NCBI GenBank assembly: GCA_020064725.1
Contig: JAGTWJ010000006.1
Span: 992,001 to 1,056,000 of the forward strand
Direction: 5' to 3'
Length of the DNA stretch: 64,000 bases
DNA from: Drechslerella dactyloides
Lineage: Eukaryota; Ascomycota; Orbiliomycetes; Orbiliales; Orbiliaceae
Shown here: positions 22,847-33,355 of the stretch, piece after piece
How positions within the stretch are numbered: position 1 is the first letter of the stretch
Layout of the letters: the number at the start of each line of letters is the position of its first letter
Position numbers and translations under genes: made by a program
The notes under the pieces: generated by a model
Seen by the model: only the letters and a program-made list of their open reading frames with translations
Database searches by the model: none
Told to the model about the DNA's origin: nothing

Positions 22847-24581
22847 GAGCTTGAACTTTTGACGATCCGCAGGCTGCATGGTGGGTACATATCAATTACG
22901 ACTGTGCATATGTCTTGAAGTATTTGTTTGACAATGCGGGTGGCGAGCGGGCGGCTCCGGTACGCATATTGAGTTCTTATCTTGCTGCTTATCTTGTTTA
23001 TGTTTACTTGCAATTACCTCAACCAAGAAGTACAGGTCGAAGTACATGTACATGCAGAGTCAGTTGTTTGATAAAGATTCATCTCTTACCGATGTTTTAC
23101 TTTCCATTATATCTAGGCTACCATGGTTGTACCAGAACTAACGGGCGTTTGCTTTTGGTTTGGGTTTGGAGTGGGCTTGATACTGTCGGCATCTGCCGGA
23201 GTACTTTCTATCAGTTATCAAGGCTTTCCTGTATGTACATGTGCATGCGATTGCGTGATTGCGCAATTCTGATATCATCAGGATGCATCGATGTCTATAG
23301 CTATAGGGATTGATTTCAGCGGAAACGCAATCGATTTCGTGTTTTCCGTACATCCGCAGTTGTTACCACCACAGGCATATGCGCATGCCCTAGAATATCT
23401 AGGAAGGATCATTGTAAGCTCGGCATCGAGAATTGCTCCAAAGCCCGGATCATATGACGCGCCGCCACAACTTTTGGCAACACGTCGCTGGCGCCACCAA
23501 CTTTGATCCGAAAATCTGTTCTCCTGGTCTCGAACTTCTCAGGTCGGAAGTTTGTATCTCGTCTCGAAATTATCTGAAACAAAATTCAGGAAAGTATTGT
23601 GCTTTGGAGACTGTATCGCGAACAGACTACCGTGTTTATATGCAGTAAGAAAGTTTGCTGGAGGAAAGTGTCCTACCAGGCGGCGCGTTCTGATCGAATA
23701 CCTTATAACTCGAGTCCGGGCTATCCGTTATCGACTATATATTATTATTCTTAGTAAAATATTAAATTGATAAAGAATTTTTAAGAAGATCAAATTCAAT
23801 TCATGTTAACTTATGGATCACAAAAGTTTGAGAAAGTGGGCTTTAAGTTGGGTTTAACGGTTTTCGAAACAGGGGTCTAATTATATTTTTTGTAGAATAT
23901 AAAAAGTATCCATATGATATAACTTGTGTAAGACGTCTCGAAGCATGCTATATTAAGCATATTACTGGTTCTTTCAACCTTATACTACTATTCTCGAGCT
24001 GGATTCGCCCGAATATTTTATCGAAACTGCTAGCTGTCTGGCCTAGTAGATCTAACTTTCCCTAAATCCTTAAATATAGTCGGTTCCCGTTCGAGACATC
24101 TTAATATACTTTGAATGAGGGAGTATACAGTTCTTGGCAAGCGGCGTAGATCCTGTTAGAGTATCAGAGCTAGAATGATATAGTCATATACGTATATATC
24201 TGAGATGAAATGTCATTCAAGTATATATTGCCGCTCTTTATGAGAGATAATCGAACTTCTTTAAACTTACATAGCTGAAGATTCCCACCCAAGGACTAAT
24301 CTGCACACATATTCTAGAGAAATCAATTTTCATACATACAAAAATAACACAGCTGAGTGCAGCACAAGTAAACGCTATCGTGGCTTCGTAGTAGAATTCT
24401 AAGGAAACAAGCCTCTCTAAAATTAGAGAAAGTCATTCATGTATACATAGCAAGACGCCCCATACACTTCGAAATTGCGATAGATCTATGAAGGAACTCA
24501 AATGACCCAGCGCTCGGCAGTGGAACTTCGAAGTTCACGTCGCGATCTCCACAGGGAGATGTCGCAGTCGACTTATCGGCG
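22847..24581. other. Intergenic, partly AT-rich
   Basis: About 1.7 kb between convergent genes. From roughly 23,690 to 24,420 the DNA is markedly AT-rich, with many TA steps and no frame over 75 codons. This could be an old repeat mutated by RIP (repeat-induced point mutation, C to T at CpA) or simply an AT-rich spacer. No transposase or reverse-transcriptase frame survives to decide. Confidence 0.45.
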
Positions 24582-25854
24582 TTAAAACCTGTAGCCGCCG
24601 GGGCCGGACGGGCCTGCATCGTTGTCGTTGTCGTCATCGTCATCATTGTCATTTTTGCCCTTATTCTCGTCCTTCTTGTCGTCTTTCTTGTCGTCCTTCT
24701 CATCATCCTTGTTGTCACCCTTGGGGTTACCTTTGTTGTCACCCTTATTGTCACCCTTATTGTCGCCCTTATTGTCGCCCTTGTTGTCACCCTTGGGGTT
24801 ACCTTTGTTGTCGTCCTTGTCGTCACCCTTGGGGTTGCCTTTGTTGTCGCCCTTGTTGTCACCCTTGGGGTTGCCTTTGTTGTCACCCTTATTGTCGCCC
24901 TTGTTGTCACCCTTGGGGTTACCTTTGTTGTCGCCCTTATTGTCACCCTTATTGTCGCCCTTGTTCTTGTCTTCATCATCGTCATCTTCGTCTTTGTTGT
25001 CGCCTTTAGGACGTCCGTTATCTTTGCCGTTATCTTTGCCGTCACGCCCCTTGCCACTAGGTCCTTGGGGGCCACCAGGTCCTCGGGGGCCACCAGGTCC
25101 TCTGGGGCCTCCGGTTTCAGCAGGCCCAGTTCTGCAATTGCTCACAGTTACCGTAACCGTTTCAGGCTTCACTGGGGGCCTCACTGGGGGTTGCGGTTGC
25201 GGTTGCGGTTTAGGAGGGTTCGGTTTAGGAGGGTTCGGTTTAGGACCCGGATGAGGACCCTTTTTGCACGCCCCCTTGCCCTGAGCGTGCATCTCGCTCT
25301 TGAAGAGACTCATAGCATGGGGCCCGCCACATTTCTGCTTAGGGTTGCCGCTGCAGTTGACCACGCAATGCAACTTCTGTGGATGCCAAAGTTTGGCCTC
25401 ATGATTAACCTTCCACGCGCACTGCAGATTGGGTTAGTTTGTGATTCACTCTGTTCCATGGAATCGAGATAGCTTACGGAGCCTTATTCGCGATGCTAGA
25501 TTAGCTGATGAAACGAAATCGCTACACCGATCAACAAACGGAGGTATGGAAGTTGGTATCTAACTTACATTGGTTTCCACCCTGCAGGCCAAAATAAGGA
25601 GCGCATTTCTTGTCGCATATATGTGCGCACCAGGCACGAGTCATTTTAGGTTCCTTCGGCCCGGGCTCATTTTGAAAGACAAATTTGAAATTTTGGCGGT
25701 TATTGAAACAGCCCTTATATCTATATGAAAGCCAAACATCACCGCCGGTACCGGAGTCCGTTCGCTTCTCAAGCGCGAAATATCGCGATGGCTCAGCGGC
25801 GATAACCGGTGCCAACGCGATGGCTAACGCGACAAATTGAGTTGTCAATTGCAT
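24582..25854 (-). CDS. Secreted WSC-domain protein with KGDN-repeat tail
   Basis: Exons in transcript order are 25854-25569, 25482-25478 and 25421-24582, 376 residues. Residues 1-20 are a signal peptide, followed by a Lys-Arg processing site at 30-31. Residues about 44-138 are a WSC domain (YRYKGCF, WCAHIC, YFGLQGGNQC, CVVNCSGN, CGGPHAMSLF), a Cys-rich fold linked to carbohydrate binding at the fungal surface. A 5-nt middle exon (GCTCC) restores the frame and supplies the expected Cys-Ser-Cys. A Pro-rich linker and GPGGPRGP repeats follow. The final 150 residues are repeats of KGDNKGDNKGNP with acidic blocks. No C-terminal hydrophobic signal or membrane span is present, so release or wall association is more likely than GPI anchoring. 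Partner and ligand are unknown. Confidence 0.75.
24715..24965. repeat. Coding tandem repeats in the WSC protein tail
   Basis: Near-identical 12-nt and 15-nt units encode GDNK and GNPKGDNK on the minus strand. Synonymous differences (TTGTCACCC, TTGTCGCCC, ATTGTCGCC) separate copies, so this is recent but not fresh repeat expansion. The plus strand of the same stretch is an artefactual Leu/Ser/Pro frame. Confidence 0.85.
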
Positions 25855-27930
25855 TTTGAATGATTGTGTAATATCTAATGAGAGTCTGACGTTCAAGGAG
25901 GGAATTTAACCACAGGGTGGTAAAACTAAATGAGTGGGTAAGCAGAAATGGAATGAATGAATGAATGAAAGTTACTGAGTTTGATGAAAACAACAATGAA
26001 GGATGGATATGGGAAAGCAATGACAATAAACAGAATGATTTATAGAAAGACCATAAGCCTTTATACAGATGGTGGTTTAAATCGATTTGAAGCGAGCATA
26101 TAAAATTAATCTTTTTACAGGAATCTTAATATCAATTGGCAGTTGTTGGCTATTCTGGCCATTATCATAAACTTCCTAAGCCCCATATACCAGGCACTAA
26201 TATCACTATTCGCAACCTAAAAGCCGGACCGGATCGACCGTACCCAGATCTATAGATCTAGATCCGAGACTTGCTCGTCGGAAACATCACAGGCACAACG
26301 GCCTCTAGATTGGGCTATCAAAGCCTTTACGCTACATATAAGCTGTATTAGCTCTATAAAACGGATCAGGCGGTTTTAATACTGGCATATATTCGCTTAA
26401 GCGCTAGCCGGTTAAGTCTCTTCAGCTTTCCACAACGGCTGTCGCCAACCAAGTTAATCGCATACAAGGCCCAAGACGGTATGTAGGCGGTAGATGTGTT
26501 GCGTGCGGTGAAGCAGTGACCACTTGCAACAAGACTTGTGTGTTGTGCCAAGACGCCACATTCTGAGCTTATATCCAAATACTAGTCTCGCAAGCCACGC
26601 AGGCAGGCCTAAAGCTAAACTCTATGCATTCCGAATGCACAACAAACGGCTGCGATCGTTCTCTGCAAAGTCCTGCCGATGTACGACAACATTCTTGGCA
26701 AGACCAGGCGATGTGCATACATGCACTGGTGGGTTCAGCTGCTGCACGACTCGTAATGCGAGAACCGAATATACGGCTGTTAAATGTGCATCATGCATCA
26801 CGTGGACCTCATTGCTAGTTCCAGCGGTGCCTATTCATGTTTGGGTGAACGCAAGAGGAATTGTGTCACTAGATGGGGCCGTCCGATATCAACGTCAGCC
26901 TTGCAAAATCGAGCGGAATATAGGGGACAATCAATGCGCCTCGGGGCGTCGGCCTAAGATCCGATGATATCACCTTTACATGGCCTATAGCTACCGTAGC
27001 TTTGTCCACCAGTTCGTATAAGGCCTTTCGATTTCATTAGGTATCTTAGGACGCATACGGCGTCGTAGCGTAGCCTAAGCTATGTTTCCGGCGTGCATGC
27101 ATTCCATGCCACGTTGCCGCAGTCCTAGCCATAGGCAGTACAACCAATCGATTGATGGAGGGTGCGGATGCACCGCCTATCTACCGCATTCTTTACTCCG
27201 AGACGAAAGCCGCATGTGCACAAACCACGGTGGAGGATATCCGTACGCCAATAGCGACGGAACAGCTAGCCGTAAGACCATAATCGTCAGCGCAATCGGA
27301 CCCATTCTTCCGAGGAGCTAATGGGAAGACTCGAGCTGTCTTGCTAAAAAGCGGTGGTTTATCAACAGTTGGGGGGCAGCAAGACCAGTCTAAGCCGCCT
27401 AGTATGCGGGGGCAACCAGCTAAGTACCTAATTTCGGTCAAGAACTGACTGGAATATATGTTGTGAAAACGCGCATGCATACCAAAGGTTGGCAGTGAAT
27501 ACCGGTTCTGTAATTAAAGTGGCACCTCAGCCAGGCATTACGATCCTTATACTGATCAGCACCAAGACGAGACTTTCGCGGAGCAGTTGGGTCGCAAGAG
27601 GCCTAATATATCGTCGAACAGGCATATACGAAGCCGTCAATAGCTTTAATTCACGCAGTTGCACGATCCCGCTGTGTACAGAAGATACCGGAGACATTGC
27701 AGCCACGCCACATGTGACTATTCGATGTGTGTCATTAATCATCGGGCGGATAATAGAGATATATGGTACAACCAAGAGTATGAATTAACCCCGGATGCTC
27801 GTGCGGTATGGTGGAAAGAAGAATCGGCGGATGTGGATAGAACTCCCTATGTGAAAAAGGATGCCGGAATAAAGGGAAACTAGGACGAAAATAGCTGAAA
27901 GCAAGGAAACGATATATACAACGAAAGCAA
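25855..27930. other. Intergenic, no gene accepted
   Basis: About 2.1 kb between the WSC gene and RPL25, both on the minus strand. The part nearest the WSC gene (25,855-26,400) is AT-rich and should contain its promoter. The rest carries frames up to 147 codons (26,524-26,967, plus) without an ATG of good context, homology or splice partners. A nested palindrome, GATCTATAGATCTAGATC, lies near 26,248. Confidence 0.5.
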
Positions 27931-28844
27931 TTATACGATTCCGAGTTTCGACGCAGCTATTACCAAAATATTAGCAACTTGATGTGATAGATGCCATGTT
28001 TGGATGTCCGAGCTTACCAATATCTAGAGCATCGGTCTCAGCGCCCAGCTTGACAAAGGCCTTCTTCCGTCCATCGGGTCTGCGATTTTGATACGTAAGC
28101 CATAATCCTCTCAGTATCACGGGTGATATCCATCGGACGAACCTTATTAAAGTGTTCACCTTGACGGGCTTGACCTCATAGAGCTTGTTGACGGCAGCCT
28201 TGATTTGCCTCTTGTTGGCCTTGAGGTCGACGATGAAAACCAGGGTGTTGTGCTCCTCAATCTTCTTCATCGCGCTCTCGGTGTTCAGAGGGTGCGAGAT
28301 GACCTTGTAGGCATCCAGACGCGGGGCATGGGGGATGGACTTTCGTGGGTATTTCGGGGCGCGCGAGAGGGTGAGGGTCTTCGGTCGGTGGAAGGAGGCC
28401 GATAATCTGACTTTCCGGACCTTGTGAGGGTTGGTTCCCTTCAGAGCAGCCTTCTGGGCGGCCTTGGCCTTAGGGGCGGCCGCTGTTATTCACGATATCC
28501 TGTTAGTCGCGCTCGAATATACACCAAACTAAATCGCAATCTCTCTGGTAGATGTCCAAGGTGTTTGTCCTCAGATCTCGGTCTTATGCTGCAGGGGAAC
28601 CGTAGCGCTCGACTCCGAACTCCTCAGAAGCCTTTACTTCCGTGGGCGAAGTACAGCACGTATTCCTGTTCCCTTCCGTCCTCTCTGTGCGAATCTGGTC
28701 GTCGGAATAGCCTTTTAAACATATGGCTTCATGCCGTTCTGCTGCCTCCACCATGGACATCATGCCTTCGAGATTGCGCTGAGGACGTTTTCCGGAGTGT
28801 TAAGACCCACATTTGCCCTTTGCTGCGGAAGCCTTTGGTGGCAT
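27931..28844 (-). CDS. RPL25: 60S ribosomal protein uL23 (yeast Rpl25)
   Basis: Exons in transcript order are 28844-28811, 28482-28143, 28079-28018 and 27956-27931, 153 residues. All junctions keep frame: MPPKASAAKGK | SAAPKAKAAQ, VNTLI | RPDGRKK and TDALDI | AASKLGIV. The protein has the basic N-terminal tail expected of eukaryotic uL23, which carries nuclear import signals in yeast, and the conserved core (KYPRKSIPHAPRLDAYKV, HPLNTESAMKKIEE, VFIVDLKANKRQIKAAV). uL23 binds 25S rRNA beside the polypeptide exit tunnel and is the docking site for signal recognition particle and other nascent-chain factors. The first intron is 328 nt while the others are 61-63 nt; a long intron right after the start is common in fungal ribosomal protein genes. 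The intron-1 donor is GTGGGT. Confidence 0.96.
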
Positions 28845-29224
28845 TGTGTCGGATAGTTCTGATTGTACGGGGGATTGTCGACGGTTGAGATTGGCGATGT
28901 CGTGAATGTGGTTGCTGGAGTTTTTCGCACGCTTGCCAAAGTGTTGCTTCACCAAGCAAAAACGTGAAAAAGAAATAAATTAGGGCATCGAAAGCCCTAA
29001 TAATTCTAGCTCAAAGAGGAATTTCTAGTGATGGCAAACATTCCGGCGAACAGCGTCGACAACACGGCAACACTTCCGAACTAAATTATTGGGCGGATGC
29101 TCTGATACGAGCGGTTTTCGCCATATTCGCGCATCATGGCTGGGGCTCGCGGGATTCACGGCCGCTGCTTACAGACTCCTACCAGCAGCAAATATCATTT
29201 CAAAGCATTTACGTGGTGATCATC
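28845..29224. promoter_or_regulatory. Divergent promoter region RPL25 / small secreted protein
   Basis: 380 bp between the start codons of two divergent genes. An AGCCCTAATAATTCTAG segment lies near 28,991. It must contain the strong RPL25 promoter; no specific factor site could be assigned with confidence. Confidence 0.45.
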
Positions 29225-29780
29225 ATGCCCCAGAGAATCGGTCGCTCACAGCTATCCCCAGCATATATGCTCAATGGCAAATGCGGGCTCGCGCTCACCG
29301 CCCTTCTGACGCTTCCGGCCCTATCAACTGCAGCACCAGTCACTACGGATAAGCGGCCGATCGCAAAACGAGGAATCACGTTCTCGAAATGTTACTATCC
29401 ATGTGGACCCGCCGGTGGAGGCTTGGTAACAGTCGAAGAATTGTCCTCTCCTGATTCGCTGATGCATGATGCCGCTGCAACAACATGTCCAGTTGGGAAC
29501 CCAGAACCAGCCACTTCCCTATCTGACTGGAGACGAAGTTATCGTCACGGAACCCTCAGCTAGCTCGCAACATCAGAGCATCCAGGCGCCGCAGCAACAA
29601 GTATCCCTACTGCATCCTATGTATGAAACTGAGATAGAAGCAACGGAGCCTAACACCAGCACTGCCCAAAGATCGGCCATCGAGAACGAGCAAACGGGCA
29701 TTCCAGGAGGCACATCAGTGACCACTGGTCTTTCCGGCGCCTCCCGGTTGATAAATACTAACTTCAGTCAGTCAAGCTAG
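29225..29780 (+). CDS. Small secreted protein, unknown
   Basis: Proposed join 29225..29425 and 29493..29780, 162 residues. A second in-frame ATG at 29267 starts a textbook signal peptide (GKCGLALTALLTLPALSTAAP), followed by two dibasic sites (DKR, AKR) that could be cut by a Kex2-type protease. The first frame runs on to a stop at 29561-29563. A 67-nt intron from GTAACA to TCCAG, with a CTGATGC branch, joins it in phase 0 to a second frame rich in Ser, Thr and Gln. Only two cysteines (CYYPC) remain, so it is not a typical Cys-rich effector. I do not recognise a family. Without the intron the product would be a different 112-residue protein, so transcript data are needed to choose. Confidence 0.45.
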
Positions 29781-30422
29781 TGGGAAGGGGAAAAAATCTC
29801 GTATATAAGTATGCATGTATAAAATCATGAATGTAGTTAAGATAAACCTTCAGGAAATCGGTGTGTCTAGTCGTGCTTGCTTTGGAGAGATAAGCTATGA
29901 ATAAGACAGCCAAATCAACTAGATTGGACGGATTTGCCGTCCGAGATGCAGGAGGACGCGGGGAAATTTATGCCGTCCGAGACGATTGTCTCCAACTGAT
30001 AATATGCATGTACGATAGTTAAGTAAGTATTCATGAGAGACAGTTAGGTTGCATATTGAATCGGTGTTCAAACCTGGAAGTACGCAGTCAGCCGCAGCTG
30101 TGGTTGCACACGGCGTTGTTCCAACGGCACGGCCGGCGGCTCGAGTTAGGGGTCAATCAGATTAGGCATGCATGTAAACTTTTACGACTAGATTTCATGG
30201 TAGCCTCGTATCTCGCGGACGCAGATGCCCACTGTGATCGCATTAACCAGGCTGTCGTTGCGCAATTTATGCGGAAGATCGCGGGCGGCATTCCTTTTTC
30301 TGTGTTGCGTGGCCAACCTGCAACAATTTCCCGAAATTCGTGCCTGACCTGGCTGGCCGCCTGGCTGCTGTCTGCTGTTAGTACCTGGAGCATGGACCTA
30401 TCACCCACACCACGCCTTCGAC
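29781..30422. other. Intergenic between two plus-strand genes
   Basis: 640 bp. The first 250 bp is AT-rich, fitting a 3' untranslated region, and contains the word GCCGTCCGAGA twice (29,936 and 29,971). The right end is open in the GPI15 frame for about 45 nt before its first ATG, so a further 5' exon of that gene cannot be excluded. Confidence 0.45.
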
Positions 30423-31242
30423 ATGTATCATGCGGGCCACATCTCCCTGGAACGGACAGCTCAAATATCAGCAGCAGCAGGCTCGCACATGGACGCAGAC
30501 AAGGACGCAGTCAAGCCAAGGCTGTCGGGGCTGCGGGTAAGGAACCCGACTGCGTCGACCATCGAGTACACGGTTACAACGCGGCCGGAGCCGTGGTCGC
30601 GAATCTTCACGACGATACTGGTGCTCAAGGCCATCATTCTGGGTGTTATCGGTTTCGTCATTCTGCTCAAGCAGGACTACCTAGAAACTGGTTTGCAGGA
30701 TAGTCTGAGGAACTTGATGCTTTCCGTCAAGCCGGACATACACCCAAAATACCTCGATCTGCTTCGCGGTAAGCTCCACTGGCTATCTCTCGCGCTGCTG
30801 GGGTTCTGCGGTGTCTGGATTGCAAGCTTGCGAGGCTATACAGGTTGGTGTCTCCGCTCAGAAACGCCTCATATTTCTTTTTCTACATATCTCGCATTCT
30901 GCTTTCGAGCTTGTTGAAGTATAGGATTCTAAAAATTAGCTCCAAATTTGCACAGAGGAAAGCCTGCTCATCCTTCGTGGCCTGGGTGTCCAGGTCACCA
31001 CATCGTCATCGTCTTATTTCGTCAAAGCCAACACTCGATTCATTCCCACATCTACGATTCAAGACATATTCATCCACGAAGGGTTCGTCGGCTTCGAGGT
31101 CCGTTTCTATCTCGCGGTTGTCATCCACGACGAGAATGAGGTCGTGGTGGTTTTCCCGAAGTTGCTGCCGAGGAGGGAGATACTCGAGAATGTCTGGCGG
31201 GGCAGCCGTAGCTTGTACGAACCGGAGGCAAAGGCGCAATGA
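30423..31242 (+). CDS. GPI15: GPI-GlcNAc transferase subunit PIG-H/Gpi15
   Basis: Join 30423..30843 and 30956..31242, 235 residues. The 112-nt intron has donor GTTGGT and acceptor GCACAG, and joins RGYT to EESLLILRGLGVQ in frame. Two hydrophobic segments (FTTILVLKAIILGVIGFVIL and WLSLALLGFCGVW) precede the C-terminal PIG-H domain, recognisable from GLGVQVTTSSSSYF, RFIPTSTIQDIFIHEGFVGF and VFPKLLPRREILENVWRG. PIG-H is a small subunit of the ER complex that transfers GlcNAc from UDP-GlcNAc to phosphatidylinositol, the first step of GPI-anchor synthesis. The start is uncertain: ATG 30423 is first in frame, ATG 30489 would give 213 residues and has less unusual sequence after it, and the frame is also open upstream of 30423. 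Confidence 0.9.
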
Positions 31243-33355
31243 AATCCTTATCCTTGTCAATACTACTACTGCGACGGATCAATTCCAAAAATATCGCAGA
31301 CGCCTAACTGAGGTTTGAAGCATGGGTCCACGGGGATACTACGAATGAACTAATCAGTTTCCAGAAACATTTGATCTCAGTGTTATGTCATACTTCCTTC
31401 GTTCGCAGCGGGATTACTATAATCACATGGGATAAGTCGACAACCCTGCTGCCAGTCGATGTGGCAGACAAGACAGACGAAAGCTCTGATTCCGATTTCA
31501 GACTAAATCGATCATGTCTGAACACATCAACACTCTTATCAGTTGGCGAGGCTAGTAAAAAAAAATCCCTCGCTAGTTCCGAAAAAGGCACATATATCTG
31601 AAGCTTTCATCATTATGCAATGTCGGGCTGGCTCGGTTGACCTGTTGACCTCTCCGAGATCAGTACCCCAGCAAACCTATGTGCGAGCCATGTGTGCCAG
31701 GCCTGCAGGATGGCAAAAAGAACGGACAAGACTTGCGATGACCCACCGTGCCTGTCGTCTCGAGCCAGCTGGAAAGAGCGCACATGCATGACGGGAGCAC
31801 AGCAGTTGAACCTGCATTACCACTCTGACGAGTGAGGCGTGTACGCATCGATCGTTGGTCTGCAGGTGGACGGACAACGCAGCGGGAGGAAGACGAGCTC
31901 TCTCTCGCCGTCGTCGGAATTATCTTGAGGCCATGCTCATTTCGGTTGCCTACCTCATTTCAACTCAATTCACACTGGGGCACTGGGGCCAGGAAACCTC
32001 ATCGCCGTTCTGTTTCGATTCAACGAAATTAAGTGGACTGATTTGTTACTTTACCAAACGCCCGCCACCTTGCCTCTGCATTCCATGCCATATGGAGCAT
32101 GAGACTGCTTGTTTGCTCCACCGCCTAAACCGCTTGAGTGGCAGCAATAGCTCCGTGTCGAAAAAAGAACAGGTGGGCTAACTAAGTGAGTAAATGTGAA
32201 TCTGATCTGGAGCTGGAGGTGGGGGGCGCCCCTATGAAACCATCCCTGGTAGCGAACCCGTCATGATGCTGAATGGCATGTTGAAAGAAGTTAATGTCCA
32301 AGTATGCACCTGCTCGCTCGCATGCGCTGTCAGGTTGGCTAGCTAGCGGCACCGGAATGGTTGCCCGGAGCGGTCGCGCGAAATTGTCAGAAATGTTGGA
32401 GTTTAATACGGGCCAGCCAGTGAAAAAAGCCCGCAGCCTCTCACGAGTCCAAGCCGAACCTGCGATAGCACCCGGCTGGCCAAGCAGCCATGCCATCGCC
32501 TTAGCGGAAGGGCGACTTGATTTGATGGCACATGCCCATTTCTAAATACGTCGAAATTCTCCTTTCAATGACACTGCATCTGCTCGAGGAGCACTCCGTC
32601 TTTCGCCTGGATTGCCAGATATAACTAGGCAAACCTGCCACTCCAATTCGACCGTCGTTTATTTATTGCCGCTGCCGTTATTCAACGTTGCGGACAGCGT
32701 TACCTACCTGCTGGATTGTTGAAAATTTGATATCCCTTTTCTTCTCGTCCGCGTAACTGCACCCGACGGTCTACGTACATACCTCATACTACATACAATA
32801 TTACCCTCACACCACCTACTAACTGCGACTCTCGCCGGTACGTCGACAGCCCTCGCCACAAGACGTCGTCGCCCGCCGAGCCGTTTTCCCCGAATGATCA
32901 CGATCGGTCGATAGTACTGCCACTAAAATCACCTTTGAGGCCGTTGCGTTCAGTCATCATTCGTCATCATTACCGTCTTCGAGCACACTCTAAATGACAC
33001 GAGCGACTTGCAGCAGCCGCAGCGCACTGGGTCGACGTCCGAATCGTGCATCACTGCCTCCTTAATACCCATATCGTTAACACCAAAAGCGACACTTGAC
33101 ACCTCTACGAATTCGATCTGGCCTTAAAACGGACCGAACACTAGCCTTATAGTAGTCCAGCATCGATATATCGATATATCCCGCTGTCCTATACAACCAC
33201 CGTGTTTTACCACTAGAGTAGAGATAATACATCCGTCTACGCATTTTTTCGAAATTCTATCGAATCGCATCTCGAGATCTCATCTCTACATCGACGCTTG
33301 CGACAACGCGACAACACATACATCCCGCCATACCGACATTCAGAGTTCGACCAGG
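31243..33355. other. Intergenic, no gene recognised
   Basis: About 2.1 kb. Frames reach 108 codons but overlap on both strands and have no splice partners. The last 400 bp looks like the promoter and leader of the next gene and includes ATCGATATATCGATATAT at 33,163-33,180. Confidence 0.5.

Noticed and set aside
24622..25254. 210-codon plus-strand frame of Leu/Ser/Pro repeats
   Set aside because: It is the antisense shadow of the WSC protein's repeat tail.
26524..26967. 147-codon plus-strand frame with many Cys
   Set aside because: No signal peptide, no spaced Cys pattern of a known fold and no splice partner; judged chance.
28483..28810. Possible box C/D snoRNA in RPL25 intron 1
   Set aside because: A near-match to box C (ATGATGT) and CTGA words exist on the transcribed strand, but they are about 130 nt or more apart and no terminal stem was seen.
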